Positions 48,198 through 59,150 are shown, counted from the stretch's first letter. The stretch is 59,742 nt of DNA from an uncultured Clostridia bacterium (GCA_947588805.1 CANPYR010000008.1:1-59742), one strand, 5' to 3'. Numbers and translations: made by a program. The notes: generated from the sequence alone by a model not told the origin.

Positions 48198-51086
48198 ATG
48201 AGCGATGAAGCTTTGAACCCGTTTTCCGAGGGCAGTCAAAATCCCGATATGTCGGAGACGGTGAATATTACGAATACTGCGGGAAGCGCCACCTCCGAAG
48301 CTGAGGGCGTTTTCGAGTCCGGTGAGGAATACTCGGAGCCTAAAAAGCCCTGGTATTCAAGATTTTTTGAGGATACCCGCGTTGGAAGATTTTTATACCG
48401 TCACCGTCTCGGTCTCGGTCTTTTCTTCCTGCCGGTATTTTTGATGTGGCTGACATACGCATGCTTCGGCGTTCATCCGTTCGGGGATATGTCTGTGCTG
48501 GTTCTCGATCTTAACGGGCAGTACGTAAGCTATTACGAAATGATGAGGGACGCCGTCTGGGGAGACGGGAGTCTTATCTACAGCTGGTCAAGAAATCTCT
48601 CGGGCGAAACTATGGGAATGTTCGGGTACTATCTTGCGAGCCCGTTCATGTGGATAGTGATTTTGCTGCCGAGAAACCTTCTTTTAGGCGGGCTTGAAAT
48701 AATGGAGCTTGCAAAGGTGGGCTGCTGCGGGCTGTCGATGGGGTATTACCTGAGAAAGCACGGCGCTAAGGAATCCTCGCAGATACTCTTCGGGACGACC
48801 TACGCTTTGATGACTTATATAGTAGTCGAGCTTATGAATCCGATGTGGATAGACGGGATGATATGGCTGCCGGTCATCCTCTACGGAATAGAGCGGCTCG
48901 TAGACGAGGGCAGGATGCTGCCGTTCGTTCTTCCTCTGACCGTTATGTTCATCTCACACTTCTATATCGGATACATGACGGGATTTTTCTGCGCGCTTTA
49001 CTTTATCTATTATATTTTTTCAAGACCCGGAAAAGCTATAGCTCCGCACTGGATACTCGCCTCTCTTCGCTTCGGAGTTTCGGCGATAGTATCGGTCCTG
49101 GGCTCGTCTATAATCCTCATCCCGGTCTATAATTCCCTGAGCCTTGGAAAGCTTGAATTTTCGACTCCGGACTTCACTCCGAAGAATCAGTTCGACATAG
49201 TGCAGTTTCTCTCGAAGATGTTCCAGAACACCTACGATACCGTTCGTCCGGAGGGGCTTCCGATGATAGCGTGCGGGACGGTGGTTCTGATACTTCTTCC
49301 GCTGTTTTTCCTGAATACGAAGATAAAGCCCAAGGAAAAGATATCCATAGCCGCGCTCATGCTCTCGGTATTTTTATCCATGTACGTATCCACCGTAGAT
49401 ATCGCCTGGCACGGCTTCCAGGTCCCCAACTGGCTGCCCTACAGATACTCCTATACCTTCAGCTTCCTGATGATAATCTGCGCGTTCAGGGCGTTTGAGA
49501 ATCTTGACGGGATAAGCTTCAAGGAAATAGGACTCACCGCCTTCGGCTGGATAGTATTTTTGGCGTATGTGAATCAGCAGGAGTATATGCATATATATCT
49601 TCTTGAAACGGTCTGGTACTCCGTCGGGGCAATCGCGGTGATGGCGGGAGCGGTATACTTTGTAAAGAAGAATCCCAAACTTGTCGCCGTGACGGTATGC
49701 ATAGCTCTTGTCTGCGTGGATATATTCATAAACAGCCTTTGGACGGTATATTCCATCGACTACGACGTAGTTTATTCGACATATTCCTCATATGTTCCGT
49801 ACACCGCGAACGGCAGAGAGATAGTAAGACAGCTTGAAGAGCGAAACGACGGGCTTTACAGAGTTGAAAAGACCTTCCACCGCACCGTGAACGACCCTAT
49901 CGGAATGGGGTACGCGGGAATTTCTCACTCGAGCTCGACCATGAACTCCCCGGTGCTTTCTATGTTAAAATCGCTCGGCTACGGAATGCAGGGGCATTTC
50001 ACCAAGTATATGGGATATACGCTTCTTACGGATATGCTCTTCGGGATAAAATATATTATGTATAAAGAATCGAAGCCCGCTGAGGATGTGATACCGACCG
50101 AGGACGATATCAAGAGAATAGCGTATGAAAACGAGATAAAGCGGCCTTATGAGCTGTACGAAAGGATCATGACTCCCGAGACCACAGGGATAGAGGATAT
50201 AGAGGTATACGAAAACCCGTACGCTCTTGCGGTCGGGTATATGGCTTCTGAGGATGTAATGGAAGCAGCGCTTGATTCCAAGGATCCGTTTAGGAATCAG
50301 GAGGAGCTTATCGGCGCGCTTTTAGGGGATAGGACGGAGAGGTTCTTCCACCAGATAATGCCGAGGTTTACCGATACCACGAACTGCACCACCGCCACTA
50401 CGGGAGATCATATAATGTATCAGACCGCGACGGAGGGGAAGGACAGCTATGTGGAATTTACGGTGGATATAGATACCGAAAAGCCGATCTACGCGTTCTT
50501 CCCGACTATCTATCAGCGCCAGTGCAATATGTGGCTTAAGGCCGACAGCTGGGACGTGCAGAACTACGCGTTTGTGGATTACTTCTTCAAGGGAGAGAAT
50601 TATTCGATACTTAATCTCGGCTCCTTCGACCCCGGAGAGACGATAAAGCTTAGAATGACTCTTGCAAACGGCGAAGCTATTTTCTCGGACGTTTTGTTCT
50701 ACAGCATAGATACCGATTCGCTCAGGGACGCATATATAAAGCTTTCGCAGGGGAACTGGAATATAACCGAGCATTCCGATACACATCTTAAGGGAACGGT
50801 TAAAGCGGGCGAGGATCAGCTTCTCTTTACTACGATCCCGTATGAGCCCGGCTGGACGATAAAAGTAGACGGCGTAGAGACGGAGCCGGTGACGGTCCTC
50901 AATTCGCTTATCGGAATAGAGCTGAGCCCAGGCGAGCACGAAATAGAGATGAAATTCTTCCCGGACTATCTGATTTTAGCGATTATAGTGGAGATAATAG
51001 GACTGAGCTTCATAGCGCTTATAGCGGTCTTTGAGATAAAAGACGGCGCGCTGATAAAGAAGCTGTTTGGAAGTAAGAGCAAGTAA
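48198..51086 (+). CDS. YfhO family multi-membrane protein (GT-C-like transferase)
   Basis: Product of 962 aa. A long hydrophilic, acidic N-terminus (1-50) precedes the first membrane helix (about 70-95). The YfhO N-terminal block follows: FGDMSVLVLDLNGQYVSYYE (about 98-117) and SFSGG-like SRNLSGETMGMFGYYLASP (about 133). About 12-13 membrane helices reach to about residue 520. A large extracytoplasmic part (about 530-920) and a last helix near 925-950 complete it. In Bacillus and Listeria such proteins move sugars from polyprenyl-phosphate onto teichoic acids. The GtrB-like gene directly upstream fits a two-gene glycosylation system. The acceptor is unknown. Confidence 0.9.
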   Translation: MSDEALNPFSEGSQNPDMSETVNITNTAGSATSEAEGVFESGEEYSEPKKPWYSRFFEDTRVGRFLYRHRLGLGLFFLPVFLMWLTYACFGVHPFGDMSVLVLDLNGQYVSYYEMMRDAVWGDGSLIYSWSRNLSGETMGMFGYYLASPFMWIVILLPRNLLLGGLEIMELAKVGCCGLSMGYYLRKHGAKESSQILFGTTYALMTYIVVELMNPMWIDGMIWLPVILYGIERLVDEGRMLPFVLPLTVMFISHFYIGYMTGFFCALYFIYYIFSRPGKAIAPHWILASLRFGVSAIVSVLGSSIILIPVYNSLSLGKLEFSTPDFTPKNQFDIVQFLSKMFQNTYDTVRPEGLPMIACGTVVLILLPLFFLNTKIKPKEKISIAALMLSVFLSMYVSTVDIAWHGFQVPNWLPYRYSYTFSFLMIICAFRAFENLDGISFKEIGLTAFGWIVFLAYVNQQEYMHIYLLETVWYSVGAIAVMAGAVYFVKKNPKLVAVTVCIALVCVDIFINSLWTVYSIDYDVVYSTYSSYVPYTANGREIVRQLEERNDGLYRVEKTFHRTVNDPIGMGYAGISHSSSTMNSPVLSMLKSLGYGMQGHFTKYMGYTLLTDMLFGIKYIMYKESKPAEDVIPTEDDIKRIAYENEIKRPYELYERIMTPETTGIEDIEVYENPYALAVGYMASEDVMEAALDSKDPFRNQEELIGALLGDRTERFFHQIMPRFTDTTNCTTATTGDHIMYQTATEGKDSYVEFTVDIDTEKPIYAFFPTIYQRQCNMWLKADSWDVQNYAFVDYFFKGENYSILNLGSFDPGETIKLRMTLANGEAIFSDVLFYSIDTDSLRDAYIKLSQGNWNITEHSDTHLKGTVKAGEDQLLFTTIPYEPGWTIKVDGVETEPVTVLNSLIGIELSPGEHEIEMKFFPDYLILAIIVEIIGLSFIALIAVFEIKDGALIKKLFGSKSK

Positions 51087-51106
51087 AATACAAAAATACA
51101 AAAACA

Positions 51107-51140
51107 AAAACCGGAATGCGATCAGCCGCGTTCCGGTTTT
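51107..51140. terminator. Bidirectional terminator
   Basis: AAAACCGGAA (51107-51116) pairs perfectly with TTCCGGTTTT (51131-51140). It separates the converging YfhO and HtrA transcripts. Confidence 0.9.
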
Positions 51141-51159
51141 ATATTATTTATTATGAATA

Positions 51160-52491
51160 TTACTCGTCTTCGTCCTCAACGGTCTCGGTCTCTTCCTCGT
51201 CGATAAAGCTTGAATTATCCTCCATCAGCTTGAATTTGATCTCAAATTCTTTTGTTTTGCCCGAAGGAAGCTCCCTTACGACTTTTGCCGTGATTTCGTC
51301 TCCCGGCTTCATTTTAAGAATTATCGCATAAACGTCGTCCGCTGAGCGTACCTTCTGTCCGTTCATCTCGGTGATATAGTCCCCGACCTCGAGCTCGGTG
51401 TTCGCGATATCGCAGTCCTCGCTTATCTCGGCTATCTGAAGCCCCGCAGGAGTTCCGTGTACCTCCGCGTACGCGTCAGAGATCTCGTAGAAGGATATTC
51501 CCACCCTCGGGCGGTCAAGAACCGCGCCGCTTGTTATAAGCGATTCGATAATGGGCTGTGCCGCCGACATTTCAATAGCGAAGCCTATGTTGTCGTATTC
51601 AAGCGCGTCAAGCTTGGAGGATGTGATCCCTATGACCTGTCCCCACATATTCACAAGCGCGCCCCCGGAGTTTCCTGGATTTATCGCCGCGTCTATCTGT
51701 ATGCAGGACATAGAGATATTGGTCTGCTCGACCCTTATCATCCTGTCGAGCCCGGAAGCTATACCTGTGGTAACGCTCCCCTCAAGACCCGCGGGCGAGC
51801 CTATCGCGACGACCTGTTCTCCGATCGCAACCTTGTCCGAATCCCCGAACTGAGCGGCGGGGAGATTCTTAGCGTTTATCTTCAGAACGGCGATATCGCT
51901 TTTCACGTCGTTTCCGATCACCGCAGCGGAATACTCCGTTCCGTCCTTAAGTCTTACCTTTATCGCCAAAGTCGCCATCTCGACCACGTGAGCGTTGGTG
52001 ATTATATATCCGTCCGGGGACATTATGATCCCGCTTCCCTGACCGAATGCGGCGACGGCGCTGTCGTCGTAGGCTTCTATAGTCACTATCGAAGGCGATA
52101 CCGCTTCGTAAACTCCTTCTACTGTATATCTTCCGTCCGGCTGATAAAATTTTCCGTCAAGCTCGGGATACTCCGCTATCGGAAGCGTAAAGCCGCTCTT
52201 ATCCGGCTCGGGCTTGAATATCCTGTTTATCCAGCCTTTGCCGAATACCATTCTTGCGGCTAATCCGAAGAGCAGGCAGAAGGTGATGAACATGAATATA
52301 AAGACCTTAAGAAAATAGTGATCCTTGCCGCTTCTTAATTTTCTCGGCGGCTTGGGAAGATAGTCCCACTGACTCGCCTCGTCCTGCGCAAGCTCTCTCA
52401 GCTCCTTTATCGCGTCTCGGGAATAAGGATCCCGGTCCGCAGGCGGGACATACTGCCCCTGCGGAGTGAAAAGCTCAATTTCCTTGTCCAA
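51160..52491 (-). CDS. HtrA/DegP-like S1C serine protease, membrane-anchored
   Basis: Product of 443 aa. A cytoplasmic N-terminus (1-56), one membrane helix (57-80), a trypsin-like domain (about 125-315) and one PDZ domain (about 320-415) end in an acidic tail. The catalytic triad is His168 (TNAHVVE), Asp199 (KSDIAVLKI) and Ser275 (NPGNSGGALV). It is a surface quality-control protease. The start codon is TTG at 52491, supported by AAAGGCGG 8 nt upstream. It lies 56 bp behind the acidic protein gene in the same direction and could be co-transcribed with the response regulator. Confidence 0.94.
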   Translation of the reverse strand: MDKEIELFTPQGQYVPPADRDPYSRDAIKELRELAQDEASQWDYLPKPPRKLRSGKDHYFLKVFIFMFITFCLLFGLAARMVFGKGWINRIFKPEPDKSGFTLPIAEYPELDGKFYQPDGRYTVEGVYEAVSPSIVTIEAYDDSAVAAFGQGSGIIMSPDGYIITNAHVVEMATLAIKVRLKDGTEYSAAVIGNDVKSDIAVLKINAKNLPAAQFGDSDKVAIGEQVVAIGSPAGLEGSVTTGIASGLDRMIRVEQTNISMSCIQIDAAINPGNSGGALVNMWGQVIGITSSKLDALEYDNIGFAIEMSAAQPIIESLITSGAVLDRPRVGISFYEISDAYAEVHGTPAGLQIAEISEDCDIANTELEVGDYITEMNGQKVRSADDVYAIILKMKPGDEITAKVVRELPSGKTKEFEIKFKLMEDNSSFIDEEETETVEDEDE

Positions 52492-52547
52492 TTGTATAAC
52501 CGCCTTTCTTATTGAAGGTGTGATGGGAGCTTAATTATAATCATATA

Positions 52548-53705
52548 CTAATCGCGCTTCTTTTTCTTTTTCCCGAATATCCCGGCGAGCGCCAGTATGC
52601 AAGCCGCCGCGGCTCCTGCCTTTACAAGCGCGGACGTGTTTAATTTTATCGTTATCTCCGGGCCTTCCGAGGTTTTCTTCGGAGCTATCGGAGTTATCTG
52701 CTTCGGTCTGAAGCTCTTGTTTTCGGTCATGGTTATCCTCGGGGCGGGGGGATCCTCTTCCCCGTCCTCAAATTCGGGCTTGGAGCTGTAAAGCTCGGGG
52801 TGCTTATATGCGGGGGTATCCTCTTCGGAATAGTATCTCTCGTCGTATTCGTACTCGAAACCCTCCGGAAGCTCTCCGTCCTCCATCCCGTCCACTACCT
52901 TTTCCATGCTGTCAAGCTTTTCACCGAGACTTCTGAGCTCTTCATGAAGGTGCGCTTCGATATCGTCTAAGCTGTCAAGCTTTCTCGCCTGTTTCTCCGT
53001 GATGATAGAGGAATGAATATTTTCCGGCTCGGGATTTTCCTGCGGGGCGGGAATATCGTCCTCCGAAATGTTTTCCGGCGCAGAAATTTCATCCTCCGCA
53101 ACGCTTTCAGTCACCGAGACTTCATCCTCCGAAACAACTTCCTGTTCCGGCGAAGCTTCCTCCATGGCGGGGACGTTTTCCGCGGGAATATCGGTAATAT
53201 CCTCAACCTGCTCCGCAGCTTTTTCCTCGTAACTCTTTGAAGCTATATCCCCGGCATTTTCTGTAGTCTCTTCGGATGATATCTTCTCGACCTGCGGCTC
53301 TTCGGAATATTCGGAATCTTCGGTGATTTCGGTAAATTCATCCTCCGCTTCTTCCGCTCCGGCTATATCTTCAAGCTTCGCGTTCAGAAACTCGCGGTAC
53401 TGCTCGACAGGGCTTGTAAGCTCCGCGTCGGATATTTCTTCCTCGTATTCCTCCGGCTCGTCGTCGTCAAGAGTTTCTATATCTATGTCCCCGAGATCGA
53501 GCTTCGGCTCCTCTATAAAGATATCTCCGTCCTTATTATCCTCCAAAGGCTCGATCTTTATATTCTCAAGCCTTTCGTCGTCCTCATTATTAAATCCCGG
53601 AACGCTTTCTTCTTCATCCTCGGCCGCTTTTTTCTGCTCCAATTTTTTGCGCTCGTCCTCCTGCTTTTTGGAAAGGGGGAAATCCTCGTCAAAGAAATCA
53701 AACAT
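52548..53705 (-). CDS. Acidic tail-anchored protein of unknown function
   Basis: Product of 385 aa from the ATG at 53705 (AAGGAG about 6 nt upstream). No known domain recognised. It begins MFDFFDEDFPLSKKQEDERK. About residues 25-240 are extremely rich in Glu, Asp, Ser and Pro with imperfect repeats of the type S-E-D-E-(V/I)-S-x-x-E. A short possible coiled coil (ARKLDSLDDIEAHLHEELRS, about 242-261) follows. The end is a single hydrophobic segment and a KKKKKRD tail, so it should be anchored in the membrane by its C-terminus with the acidic part in the cytoplasm. Its start overlaps the end of the response regulator gene by 8 nt, which suggests a functional link. Confidence 0.75.
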   Translation of the reverse strand: MFDFFDEDFPLSKKQEDERKKLEQKKAAEDEEESVPGFNNEDDERLENIKIEPLEDNKDGDIFIEEPKLDLGDIDIETLDDDEPEEYEEEISDAELTSPVEQYREFLNAKLEDIAGAEEAEDEFTEITEDSEYSEEPQVEKISSEETTENAGDIASKSYEEKAAEQVEDITDIPAENVPAMEEASPEQEVVSEDEVSVTESVAEDEISAPENISEDDIPAPQENPEPENIHSSIITEKQARKLDSLDDIEAHLHEELRSLGEKLDSMEKVVDGMEDGELPEGFEYEYDERYYSEEDTPAYKHPELYSSKPEFEDGEEDPPAPRITMTENKSFRPKQITPIAPKKTSEGPEITIKLNTSALVKAGAAAACILALAGIFGKKKKKRD

Positions 53706-54420
53706 TGTTCTTCTCCTTACCGGCGGCGCTTTCCGCCAATTCAAATTTATAACCTACGCTCCATACCGTGACGAGCGCCCACTGCTTCGATACGCCGTCA
53801 AGCTTATCCCTTAGGCGTTTAATATGAACGTCTATAGTGCGCGAGCCGCCGTAGTATTCAAATCCCCAGATCGAATCTAAAAGCTGATCGCGGTTGAAAA
53901 CGGTGTTGGGGTGGGAAGCTAAGTGGAATAAAAGCTCAAGCTCCTTCGGGGGAGTATCGAGCGGCTTGCCGCGGACCCTGAGCTCGTATTTCGACATATC
54001 TATATCAAGCCCGTCGTAGTGCACCTCCCGTATCTCTCCGTCCTGCCTTGAAAGTCCTATCCTGCGGCATACGGCCTTTATCCTTGCGATCACTTCCTTG
54101 CCGTCGAACGGCTTTATAATATAGTCGTCCGCGCCGAGCTCAAGCCCGAGAACTCTGTCGAAAACGTCGCTTTTTGAAGTGACGAAAATAAGCGGGACCT
54201 GCGAATGCTTTCTTATCTCCCGGCATACCTGCCACCCGTCTATCCTCGGAAGAACCGCGTCCAAAAGTACGATATCCGGCTTCAGAGTCCCGAATCTTGA
54301 AAGGCCGTCCTCGCCGTCCGTCGAAACTATCACGCCGTAACCCTCTTTTTCAAGACATATCCTTAGCATCTCGGCCGAAGACGGGTCGGAATCTATTACC
54401 AAAACCTTGTATGCCTGCAT
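53698..54420 (-). CDS. OmpR/PhoB family response regulator, orphan
   Basis: Product of 240 aa. The receiver domain (1-120) has acidic residues Asp10 and Asp12, phosphorylation site Asp54 (IVLLDAVLPRIDG), Thr/Ser in FVTSKSD and Lys in DDYIIKPFDG. The winged-helix DNA-binding domain (about 140-230) has LELLFHLASHPNTVFNRDQLLDSIWG and RTIDVHIKRLRDKL. No histidine kinase gene is adjacent; the next gene codes for the acidic tail-anchored protein. A linear link from membrane stress through this regulator to HtrA is possible but inferred. Confidence 0.95.
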   Translation of the reverse strand: MQAYKVLVIDSDPSSAEMLRICLEKEGYGVIVSTDGEDGLSRFGTLKPDIVLLDAVLPRIDGWQVCREIRKHSQVPLIFVTSKSDVFDRVLGLELGADDYIIKPFDGKEVIARIKAVCRRIGLSRQDGEIREVHYDGLDIDMSKYELRVRGKPLDTPPKELELLFHLASHPNTVFNRDQLLDSIWGFEYYGGSRTIDVHIKRLRDKLDGVSKQWALVTVWSVGYKFELAESAAGKEKNNV

Positions 54421-54462
54421 AAATATTCCCTTCCTCCATCCTGAATTTTATACTCTTTTTCT

Positions 54463-54491
54463 ATTATATAATAAATCCCTGCGGAATGCAA
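54463..54491 (-). promoter_or_regulatory. Promoter of the response regulator gene
   Basis: On the minus strand TTGCAT (54486-54491) and TATAAT (54463-54468), 17-nt spacer. GGAGGAAGGG is the ribosome binding site. Confidence 0.82.
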
Positions 54492-54666
54492 GACCCTTTT
54501 TATATTTTTTGTTGCAAAATTTTTAAGAAACTGTAAACAAGCTTACCGCTTTCAGTTTTTTACAACTTACGCGGTCAAAAGCTACAAATTTATATCGGTA
54601 TTCGGATTTGATTTTTGTATATTTCTACGAATATTTGCAAAATTTAAATTGAACGACTCTAAGCGC

Positions 54667-54694
54667 TTGATTTTTTAAAAAATCATGATAAAAT
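54667..54694 (+). promoter_or_regulatory. groESL promoter
   Basis: TTGATT (54667-54672) and TAAAAT (54689-54694), 16-nt spacer, directly before the CIRCE element. Confidence 0.8.
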
Positions 54695-54698
54695 ATAA

Positions 54699-54725
54699 TT
54701 AGCGCTCTGAGGTGAAGAGTGCTAA
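54699..54725 (+). promoter_or_regulatory. CIRCE operator (HrcA binding site)
   Basis: TTAGCGCTC, nine bases, GAGTGCTAA: the classic inverted repeat with one change (G for A in the left arm). It overlaps the transcription start of groESL, so HrcA repression and heat induction are expected. hrcA itself is not in this window. Confidence 0.95.
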
Positions 54726-54764
54726 CAGGAATTAAATCGTTAATAATTTTATAGGAGGATTCAT

Positions 54765-55052
54765 ATGACATTAAAACCGATTTTTGACCGCGTTATCGTA
54801 AAGATGACCGAGGCCGAAGAAACCACGAAGTCGGGGATCATACTTACCGGCTCCGCTAAAGAAAAGCCGCAGCTTGCCGAAGTAATAGCGGTAGGCGACG
54901 GCAGCTCTCACGACGGAAAGGAACCCGTAGCGATGAAGGTAAAGCCGGGCGACAAGGTACTGCTTTCAAAGTACAGCGGCACCGAGGTAAAGGTTGACGG
55001 CGAGGAGCTTATAATCGTAAACATGGGCGACATTTTAGCGATCGCAGAATAA
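54765..55052 (+). CDS. groES: Co-chaperonin GroES
   Basis: Product of 95 aa, standard length. It caps the GroEL barrel. LKPIFDRVIVKMTEAEETTKSGI (3-25) includes the mobile loop, and the C-terminal GEELIIVNMGDILAI is typical. It is the first gene of the operon behind the CIRCE element, with AGGAGG ribosome binding site. Confidence 0.97.
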   Translation: MTLKPIFDRVIVKMTEAEETTKSGIILTGSAKEKPQLAEVIAVGDGSSHDGKEPVAMKVKPGDKVLLSKYSGTEVKVDGEELIIVNMGDILAIAE

Positions 55053-55067
55053 CACGGAAGGAGATAA

Positions 55068-56705
<1,638 letters not shown>

Positions 56706-56722
56706 TAAAAAATTCAAATTCG

Positions 56723-56866
56723 GAGCCGATAAATCGGCTTGAATGTAACGAATAAGCCGGCGGAAAGGGGAAGGCCGCATAAACGGCAAAACAAAAATTC
56801 AGCGCGGCGGTCCCCCCCCAAGAGTGTGCAAAATAAAGCCATATCCGAGATTTCGGGTATGGCTTT
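56723..56866 (+). terminator. groESL downstream region with terminator
   Basis: AAAGCCATA (56835-56843) pairs with TATGGCTTT (56858-56866) with T-rich flank and is the probable terminator. An earlier small hairpin AGCCGAT/ATCGGCT is near 56723-56740. The rest of the gap to 57120 holds nothing recognisable. Confidence 0.75.
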
Positions 56867-57120
56867 TGCTTTGAAAATTGCAACCCTCAGTTTTACCGGG
56901 GACAAAAAGCTTTAGCTTAAAGCATCGAGCATAGCGAGACGCCAAAAACAGAAAAAAATAGAATGACAAATGGGCAAAAATACTGACACGTTTACGGGTG
57001 GCGGAGCAAACAATGCGATTGGAGGATAATTCAGTGGGACTTCAGTCACCCGCCGGTATCAAGCCCTAAATCCCGCTTGACGGGGGCGGCAGTAACTTAA
57101 TTTTTTGATTGAATATAAAT

Positions 57121-57747
57121 TCACCCTATATCGATATTCTCTCCGACCAGCCCGACATATGCGCCGTTCTTGGCTTCGCTGCTGTCCGCGTGGGCGATAA
57201 GCCACTTGTTTCTTGCGGTGAGAAGAGTATCCTCAAAATTCCTCGCTTCAAATACCGGCTTATCGGTGTTCGTTCCCTTCGGAAGAACTACCGCTACTCT
57301 GAAACCGTCGGCGGCGTTTACATGGCACGGCGCGTAGTGAAGAGTCGTCGCATATACCTCCACCGGAACTCCCGCCGGAGCTTTGAAAGCCATGACCTTA
57401 GAGGTATCGAGTTTTCTGTCAACGATATCCTCCATCTTCGCTAAAAGAAGCACAAAATCCACATCTCCGACGTTTACCTCGCTGTCGCGGTGATACTCAA
57501 GACAGTTGAGCTTGGTGTTGTGACCCCAGCACATCCCGAGCTGTATCGGCATACCGCCGTAAGCCTTGTTCTGGAATTCTCCGAAGTTGCAGGTCGCTTC
57601 GAGCGAGGGGATGCTCGGCTCGTAGGCGGTTCCCTCCTCGGGGAGGGCGATGGATTTCATCGCTTTGACAAGACAGGAGGTATCGTAGCCCTCTAAGACC
57701 TTGCCGTACGGAGCGAATTCCTTGTCGTAAACGGAATAAATTTTCAT
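57121..57747 (-). CDS. DUF4867 family protein (cupin-like)
   Basis: Product of 208 aa. The His/Glu content around GHNTKLNCLEYHRDSEVNVGD (about 83-103) and a later HYAPCH (about 147) fit a cupin metal site, and the whole sequence fits DUF4867 proteins found in gut Clostridia. Those are often near sugar-isomerase or uronate genes, but here the gene stands alone between groESL and a regulator. Enzymatic role unknown. It has its own promoter. Confidence 0.8.
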   Translation of the reverse strand: MKIYSVYDKEFAPYGKVLEGYDTSCLVKAMKSIALPEEGTAYEPSIPSLEATCNFGEFQNKAYGGMPIQLGMCWGHNTKLNCLEYHRDSEVNVGDVDFVLLLAKMEDIVDRKLDTSKVMAFKAPAGVPVEVYATTLHYAPCHVNAADGFRVAVVLPKGTNTDKPVFEARNFEDTLLTARNKWLIAHADSSEAKNGAYVGLVGENIDIG

Positions 57748-57782
57748 GATATCAATCCTTTCAGAAAAATTTTGTCAGGATC

Positions 57783-57812
57783 ATTATACCACATAACCCC
57801 CGTAAATGTCAA
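57783..57812 (-). promoter_or_regulatory. Promoter of the DUF4867 gene
   Basis: On the minus strand TTGACA (57807-57812) and TATAAT (57783-57788), 18-nt spacer. Confidence 0.82.
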
Positions 57813-57930
57813 GGCTGAGAGCGTGGGGAATTTCGTAAAATGCCCCCGGATTTTTCATGAGCGGCGAAGCGAATGCGTGAGGGGAGCGCTTGGGTTAAAG
57901 ATATTATTCGACATTTTAAAAATTCGGATA

Positions 57931-59076
57931 TCATTTTATCCCCGTCAATTCTCCGTTTTCCGAGTACGCAGACCTGATAATAAGTTCGCCGCCCTCGGCG
58001 GACGAATCAAAAATAAACGTACCTCCGTCGGGCTTTACGTCTATGAATTTTTTAACAAGCTTGCCGTTATAATAAAGGTTTCTTTCGCTGTTTTCGGAGC
58101 TGTATTTTAGTCCGAATTTATTAAACGGCTTAAAAATCTCTTCAAAGCTTTTGCCGTGAGCTTCGCCGCTTCCGAAGGCTTCCGTCACCGTCTCGTCGGT
58201 CGTTATTTCAGCCGAGGAATCCGGAGTAAATCCGTAAGACGTAACCGTTTCGTCCGCGTCGGAATATATTGCGATACCGTCTTCTTTTTCAATGGTATAA
58301 ACGCCGCCGTCGTCCTCCCAGGAGATCTCGTAAGACTTAGTATAAAGATCCCCGGCTTCGATACATTCAAGCTTTTTCTGAAGACTCTCCTTTATCTTAT
58401 CAACCGTATCCTGATCCCAGATTCTTTTTTCGGCGCCGCTTTCGGTTATAAATTCGCCTTCGCGCTTCTCGTCCGCAAGCGACTGATAGTATCTCAGCTC
58501 CTCCTCCATCCACTCCTTAAAGCTCTCGGCGTTCCAAAATTCAATCTCTTTTACGCTTTTACAGATACCCATGGTTTCGTTCGTTTCTTCGCCTGCGAAA
58601 TAGCTGAGAGACCTAAGCCCCGAGGACCGGTCTTTCTCCGAAATGACAGGGATTTTCTGCTGACTCCGCGACAGTATCACCGAGCATATCATCGCCCCGT
58701 TGGAAACAATTACCGCCGCCATCATCGCGGCCGCAACTGCAAAAAGAACTCTATGCCGTTTCTCACGCGGCTTTTCGCCGCACACGGCGCATTCCTTGAC
58801 CGATTCCGAAGCGGCCTGCGCGTCAGCCGCCTTTTCTGGATCATTTTCCTCAACGCTGTCTGCTTTTAGCTCCGAAGGACTTTCCGCGCTTCCTATCATT
58901 TCATCCGCAGAAACTCCGAAGAGAGCGCAGATAGCCGAAAGAATATTAACGTCCGGAGCGGTTTCGCCCGCTTCCCATCTTGCGACAGCCTGGCGCGAGA
59001 CGCCAAGACGTTCGGCAAGATTTTCCTGTGTAAGACCGTTTCTTTTTCTTAATTTGCTGAGATTTTCACTGAACAT
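57931..59076 (-). CDS. XRE-type regulator with membrane segment and C-terminal extracytoplasmic domain
   Basis: Product of 381 aa from the ATG at 59076 (AGAGGTG 7 nt upstream). Residues 1-62 are a helix-turn-helix of the XRE/Cro type (GLTQENLAERLGVSRQAVARWE). A C-A-V-C-G segment (about 98) and a basic stretch precede one membrane helix (about 112-138). Residues 140-381 would then be outside the membrane; no known domain recognised. Such one-component membrane regulators can pass an outside signal to DNA. The promoter spacer contains a palindrome that could be its own operator. Confidence 0.88.
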   Translation of the reverse strand: MFSENLSKLRKRNGLTQENLAERLGVSRQAVARWEAGETAPDVNILSAICALFGVSADEMIGSAESPSELKADSVEENDPEKAADAQAASESVKECAVCGEKPREKRHRVLFAVAAAMMAAVIVSNGAMICSVILSRSQQKIPVISEKDRSSGLRSLSYFAGEETNETMGICKSVKEIEFWNAESFKEWMEEELRYYQSLADEKREGEFITESGAEKRIWDQDTVDKIKESLQKKLECIEAGDLYTKSYEISWEDDGGVYTIEKEDGIAIYSDADETVTSYGFTPDSSAEITTDETVTEAFGSGEAHGKSFEEIFKPFNKFGLKYSSENSERNLYYNGKLVKKFIDVKPDGGTFIFDSSAEGGELIIRSAYSENGELTGIK

Positions 59077-59120
59077 ATTTAAACACCTCTTTTTAAGATT
59101 GATCCCTCGGGATATTTTCA

Positions 59121-59150
59121 ATTATACCCCCGCCCGGCGCGCCGAGTCAA
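59121..59150 (-). promoter_or_regulatory. Promoter of the membrane XRE regulator with palindrome
   Basis: On the minus strand TTGACT (59145-59150) and TATAAT (59121-59126), 18-nt spacer. The perfect palindrome CGGCGCGCCG (59135-59144) fills the spacer next to the -35; ATCCC-TC-GGGAT lies in the leader near 59103. Both are operator candidates. Confidence 0.75.
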
